DNA of 64,000 nt, taken from assembly GCA_963680875.1 (NCBI GenBank), contig OY804578.1, forward strand, positions 96,563,689 through 96,627,688. Direction: 5' to 3'. Of this stretch, positions 58,880 to 64,000 are shown piece by piece. The notes beneath the pieces are model-generated. The model made no database searches. It was not told where the DNA came from and saw only the letters and a program-made list of their open reading frames with translations. Origin of the DNA: Bathymodiolus brooksi (lineage: Eukaryota; Mollusca; Bivalvia; Mytilida; Modiolidae). Numbering within the stretch: the first letter of the stretch is position 1; each line of letters begins with the position of its first letter. The position numbers and the translations under genes are program-made.

Positions 58880-61038
58880 TGGTCAGATAATGTTGATGTC
58901 TGTTTTGTACCAGACCAACACACTTATATTTTTAGTGCTAGTTAGTAGGCTATGACGTACTTCTGCCCTGCCTGTGGATCTTCTGTAATGATATAGCAGG
59001 ACACAACGCGTGCCCTGCAAAAATCACAAATTAAATGAACAACAAAAACACGTCTGCCATTTCTAACATTTATTAAAGAGACAGACAACACATCAAACAA
59101 ATCCGGACAAAGTACAAACGGAGATAACTCTTACACAAACTTACGAGACCATACGAACAACTACATAACATCCCGCCCCACAAAGAAAATTTTTCAAAAT
59201 TTTTACAATGGTCCGAATGTTTTTGTAAATAGATGAAAACATTAAAGATACAATAAACTATAACTTTTCATAAAAATATCTGAAAAATATATAAAAACGA
59301 TAACTGAGCATCCTCCACAAAAATCTACCATCCATCGGCAATTACAATCCAGTACCGCTATGCAGAAAAACCGAGAATCTGTAATAGTCTCCCCCTTAGG
59401 ACTCCATGCACGCATTACTCTCGCACAAAATTGAAGTCTGGCACCAGGTATCCACCACAGGATTTGCAATGTACGCATTACTTCCACACAGAGACAAACG
59501 TACAATATAACGATACAAAAAAACCCATGCATAACCGGATACTTTACCCAACATCCTCAGGAAAATTGTCATGCATGTAGCTGAATAAAATATTGATACA
59601 GTCATCAGAGACCTTAAAAATGGTATGATATATAACTCCTGTGAAAATATCATATAAGTTTCATATCAATTAAAAAAACATACGACTATTCCCCTCTCCC
59701 TATCGTCCAGGACTCATACAACTCGCTCACAGTATAACAAAAAATATAAAATGAAACATATACAATCTCCAGAAAAGAAATTATCAACCGAGGTTTTATT
59801 TATGACATACTATCACACTGCTACAGACACACGTCGGGTATTCGGCTGCACGGAACCGGAGTTGGCACTAAGAACGCGGCGTCGATAAGAAATCAATAAA
59901 CAGGGTAGGTATATGTAAACGTTCTTTTCTTAGACATAGTAATAGTTTGCAATGAAATAATTTCGTACAATAAATGTGCATACATTAAAGTATTCACAGT
60001 CAAATTTTCATTGTTATAAAGTTAATAGTAAATCGGCAACACGATTGTTTTATCGACCTTTCTCAAATTTGTTTTCGAAATTAGATTACTTATATTTTAC
60101 TGCAGTGAATGCCATTTTAAAAACAAATTGGACGTTTCTCTTCCCAAAAGCCTCCTACAACTTCTGTTAAAAATTCAGTTTGGCCACTTAAAACCGTGGA
60201 TCAACATGAAAGAATGACACTTGGAACGCCCGCTTAATAGGCCTCTCGATAAGAAATGGATTGGCCGTGCGTAGCGAAGAACAAGCTAAAAAAAGTTCCG
60301 AAAATCTTTCCGACCAATGAAATAGCGTGAAACAAAATATGCTCGTTTGACCTCCCGAATGGGCACGAGTGGAGGAAAGTTGGATGTGTCGTCGAGAATA
60401 AACTTGAATTTCGTCAATAAATATTTGTTGTTCGTACGTATAAACTAGATAGGAATGAAGGGAAATAATTTAAGCGAAAGTCCTTTTTAAAACTGGCGCG
60501 TTATTGTAAAATATCGAGTCGAAGCGAGGATTCCCTCTCCGTATTTTGACGACTGTTTCTTACCTTTATGTATATACAAGTAAAACGGCAGCTGGACCTA
60601 GAAACAAAAGTTAGTAGAACGAGAGAGTTGTAACACGAAATGTTGTTAAATATGGATAAATGGTTCAAAGTTATACTTCCAGACAAAGATCCATGCCATA
60701 ATCGCGGGAGGGACCAAATGAGGAAAAAGGGGGTCCGGAATTCGAGTGCCTGTGGTCCAGATAGCCGGTTGTAGGGTGTTATAATATAACGACTGGATTA
60801 TTCGGGTTAGGTAACACACGTCAAATCAAAAGCGGGATAACTCTTGCTCAAACCTGTGAACAGTGAAATGTTTGCGGGAAAAAATTGCCCGATTCACTGT
60901 GGATAACTGGATTTATTCTTCATATGAATAAATCCTATTATGAACTAACGTAATTAACATGCTCAAAATGTTCAACATGCTCAAAATCAAAATATTGGCA
61001 CGCGGAAACAAAACATATTTGAATTTATTCTATTTTAG
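58880..61038. other. Intergenic or intronic DNA
   Basis: No gene recognised. 60780-60930 shares short blocks with 19053-19230. The frames at 59242-59653 and 59976-60170 have no domain. Confidence 0.35.
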
Positions 61039-61313
61039 GAACCGACCATTTAACTTGCAGGGGGGATTATGGTTTTTTGTTTCGTTCAGAAATTTTTTTT
61101 CGGACAACACGAGTTAGAATTTTTTTTTTTTTCCCCAAACGCGATTTTTTTTTCCAGAATTCAACATTAGGTTATATGACAAAAACTCTGAATCAGATTA
61201 TTTTTTTTTCCCTCCACCAAAATTAGAATACCTTTTTCAGCAACATTGGGAATCAGATTATTTTTTTAGAAAAAAACCATAACCCCCACCCCTTCAAGTT
61301 AAATGGTCGTTTC
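61039..61313. mobile_element. Foldback MITE, 275 bp
   Basis: The left 'gaccatttaacttgcagggg' (61046) is mirrored by the right 'ccccttcaagttaaatggtc' (61287-61306), with 'attatggtttttt'/'aaaaaaccataa' inside. About 40-bp arms; T-rich interior. Confidence 0.82.
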
Positions 61314-61697
61314 CTTATGAATTTTTGGCAAATAAATATGAAAAGTTAGAAGATACCAAAGAGGTATTCAGGAAGAATAGACCAAACGAAAAAGGCGAAA
61401 AAAGAGGACAAAAAATGAAACTAAACATTGACCAATACAACCGAGATAAACCGATGTGCTCCCGAGGGGTACGCAGCTCGTGAGTAACAAATCAATCAAT
61501 ATATCAGTACAATACATTCAACCCGCCCATAATCGGCTTCAAGGGGTATTTTCATGTGAGGAATCTTAATAATTGCTGATATCAGATATGGTAATTTTTA
61601 ATGGATCGACATTAAATATCTGTTTTCAATAACGTACATAAAACAATCACAGAACTAGCATATTGCATTGTGTTTTCGTCTTACTTAGTGTGCAGTG

Positions 61698-63867
61698 GGG
61701 TACCTGTAAAGGGCAAAACGAAATAGAAACGAAACCAAACCAAACGAAACGAAACGAAATCAAACAAAACCGAACGAAACGAAACGAAACGAAATGTAAC
61801 TAAGCGAAACGAAATGTAACGAAAAAAACAAAACGAAACCGAACGAAACGAAACGAAATGTAACGAAAAAAAAATGAAAAATTCAATATGGCATAAAGAC
61901 TAAGAGGGTTTATAATATATTGATTATCCAAATTTAGAAGACTTAAAGGGTTCCCGGTTTTATACTATAATATGATTATCCAAATTTATTATACCTCAGC
62001 ATTTTTTTTCTATATGAAATTTTAAACAACTGATAGAATTACTACTTTCGCATACTTGATAATCATACTTAGATGACTGTTGTCGGGTCAATATATTCCG
62101 AACTGTTGCCGTCTGAAAAACTCCCGGACTTTTTGTAAAGTACTAATACTCCTTTCGATTGAATTTTTGATTATCACAAGGTCGCTTTCAGCCAATGGAG
62201 TGACATCTTTTCGTGGACTTTTTTTTACACGATTTATTGTTACTGTACAGCCGATATGAGAAAGAAAGTATAGAGCATGGACATGTTCGGTGGTTGAAAT
62301 TCTCGGATTAGACTATACTGGGGTGACATATTGGACAACCCAGCAGGTCCCAAATGCGGAGCAGAGGCCGCTTAGCATTTCGGGGCACCTTGGCCTATAC
62401 TTGGTTTTTAAAAGGTTAAAACATAAATCGTTTTTAAGGTGCAAGGCATCGCACAGTCATGTATTTTTTTCTCCTCACGGTTTGTGATTTCGTGCTATTA
62501 AATCTTTTGTTTAAGACAGTACGACTAATGTGTGTGAAAAAAGAATGGCTTTTTGTCAGAGGACCTTTTTGTCTTAAGCTACATGTAGTTGTCAGTTAAC
62601 TTCGATTATTCAGTTGTGAGACCCTACTCGTTTTCAATTTGTTTAAGCTTGCTTGTTCAATCTATTGTTGATCTTGTATGTTTCTTGTTTTGTCTCGTAT
62701 TATAGACACTGGTTCGTTCTGATTTTTACTGTGTCTTATTTGTTCTTATTTTTTATCAGTGGTCTGCATTCAGAGGGAGGGTTGAGTGCTCATGTAACTA
62801 ATGTAACCCCGTCACATTTAATGTGCTTGTCCCAAGTCAGGTGATATTTTGAAAATGAATTTGCTGTAAGCTTTTAATGAACACTGAATTCACTTCACAT
62901 TTACTGTTAAGTGTTTTCAGTAATTTTCGATTCTATGTTATCTGTTTTTAATCAAAATTGATTTCCTGTTTTGTTGTTTGTGGATCTGGACCATCCATTG
63001 CCCCTAATAAATGAGCCATTTGTAACTTCAATGCACATTTAACGGCTATAGATTAATATCAATCATACCGCTTTTAACACGACCACGATAGGACCGTGTT
63101 GACCTTCAACGCTGAAGGGCGTGAGTGTCTAACTCCGAGGGAACGGTCATTGAAGACCATCCAAGCAGTGACCAGGATTATTATTGAAAGAGCAGAACTT
63201 ATAATTTAAGCGTTGTTCCTTGACACAGTAACAATGAATCGTGTGAAAAATCCCCGAAAACATGTCTCTCCATTGCCTGAAAGTGATTGAAATTCATACA
63301 TTATTATATTAATGGCATTAATATAGATTAGGCGCAGCCTTTGAAAGAAATCGTGTGACGAAAACTGAGAGAGGCGAGACAAGAATGTTTAACGATTGTC
63401 CATTTTTAGAATAAATTGAGCGTTTCAGACAAAGATATTGTAAGGGTTTTTGCATTTTTTCTTGTTATTTTCAAACTGAACATTTTGATTTCATTCAAAT
63501 CAAAAATCTACATTCACTTTAACTTCAGTCCGTATTTTCTTGTTTGTGCGGAAAGCTGAGATACCTTCCGGTTTAATTTTGTTCATTATGGATCACGTGA
63601 CCATTTATTTACTACACAAATATTACCGTTTAGCGCGCATCTGCGATGCTCGCTATGAATTAAACCCTCTAAGTCTTCATACTACATTTTTCTTTCTCTG
63701 GTCGAAATATATCGAAAATTTTACCCGATTTCGTTTCGTGTGATTTCGTTTCGTTTCGATCGGTTTCGTTTGATTTCGTTTCGTTTCGTTTCGATCGGTT
63801 TTTCGTTTCGTTTGGCTTGATTTCGTTTCGTTTCGTTTTTATTTCGTTTCGCACTTTACAGGTACCC
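61698..63867. mobile_element. 2.2-kb element with GAAAC-rich long TIRs, inserted at an exon start
   Basis: Terminal 14 bp are perfect inverted repeats, GGGTACCTGTAAAG at 61698-61711 and CTTTACAGGTACCC at 63854-63867. The inverted similarity then continues for about 150 bp through imperfect GAAAC arrays (61718-61870 and 63695-63850). Flanking 9-mers TGTGCAGTG (61689-61697) and TGTGCGGTG (63868-63876) are an 8/9 match, fitting a 9-bp target duplication as made by Mutator-like elements. The interior shows no transposase. Confidence 0.82.
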
Positions 63868-64000
63868 TGTGCGGTGAGGGATATTTTGGAATGAATTGTA
63901 CACTGCGATGTTATTGCAAAAATGGAAATTGCAACTCTACCTCAGGAGTATGCCAGGAAAACAAGTGTAAAAAAGGATGGACAGGGGAGTTTTGCAATGA
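63862..64000 (+). CDS. EGF-like exon of a receptor gene (MEGF/RPTP type), incomplete
   Basis: Acceptor ctttacag| at 63861, phase 1. The peptide starts GTLCGEGYFGMNC and runs through TLRCYCKNG, C-N-S-T-S-G-V-C and KKGWTGEFCN to the window end. The Cys spacing and 'GYFGMNC...C.C.NG.C....G.C....C..GW.G..C' are those of tandem EGF-like modules in MEGF-type proteins and of mollusc receptor tyrosine phosphatases and kinases with such ectodomains. The rest of the gene lies beyond 64000. The first two codons after the junction (ACC CTG) include bases from the end of the transposon at 61698-63867. Confidence 0.85.

Noticed and set aside
59030..60700. A long terminal repeat or retrovirus-like element
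   Set aside because: No paired repeat, primer-binding site or gag/pol motif could be found.
63540..63860. Coding frames near the EGF exon
   Set aside because: They lie in the GAAAC-repeat terminal region of the inserted element and have no domain.

Overview
This window is AT-rich animal genomic DNA with spliced genes and dense mobile elements. A bivalve mollusc is the most likely source; this is inference. It rests on a receptor tyrosine phosphatase and a receptor-type EGF exon, a receptor tail of the YLNPYQPM/YLHPYVPL type, pearl-like (Helitron-related) tandem arrays, abundant tRNA-derived SINEs, Penelope-like elements and many foldback MITEs. Recognisable host coding sequence occupies only a small part of the window.

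Layout. (1) 471-2274, + strand: the last three exons of a receptor-type tyrosine phosphatase (second PTP domain). (2) 2275-31100: a mobile-element landscape. It holds a Tc1/mariner relic, a Penelope-like GIY-YIG fragment split by a Mutator-like element (MULE), two broken LINEs in opposite orientation, a Penelope-like reverse transcriptase, a pearl/Helitron-like array with a nested foldback element, and several snap-back MITEs. (3) 31100-40563: a duplicated promoter-proximal segment ('copy A') and a single-pass receptor gene made of signal peptide, IgV domain, Ser/Thr/Glu stalk, membrane segment and a long Tyr-motif tail. (4) 40600-53900: SINEs, a TTAA-flanked MITE, a pogo/Tigger relic, a 41-bp-arm palindrome, three minisatellites, one orphan exon, and a C2H2 zinc-finger relic split by a PIF/Harbinger element. 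(5) 53900-58800: 'copy B', a second copy of the promoter-proximal part of the Ig gene with intact signal-peptide and IgV exons but no stalk, membrane or tail exons nearby. (6) 58800-64000: foldback elements and the first visible EGF-like exon of a further receptor gene, whose splice acceptor lies inside the terminal inverted repeat of a 2.2-kb element.

How the parts relate. All recognised host exons except the zinc-finger relic lie on the + strand. Those of the Ig, orphan and EGF genes start in phase 1 and, where their ends are visible, end in phase 1, so they could be shuffled. The most interesting points are: two IgV exons that differ far more than parts of their introns; two competing acceptors that would decide between a membrane and a truncated soluble receptor; and an EGF exon whose acceptor appears to have been replaced by a transposon end without loss of frame.
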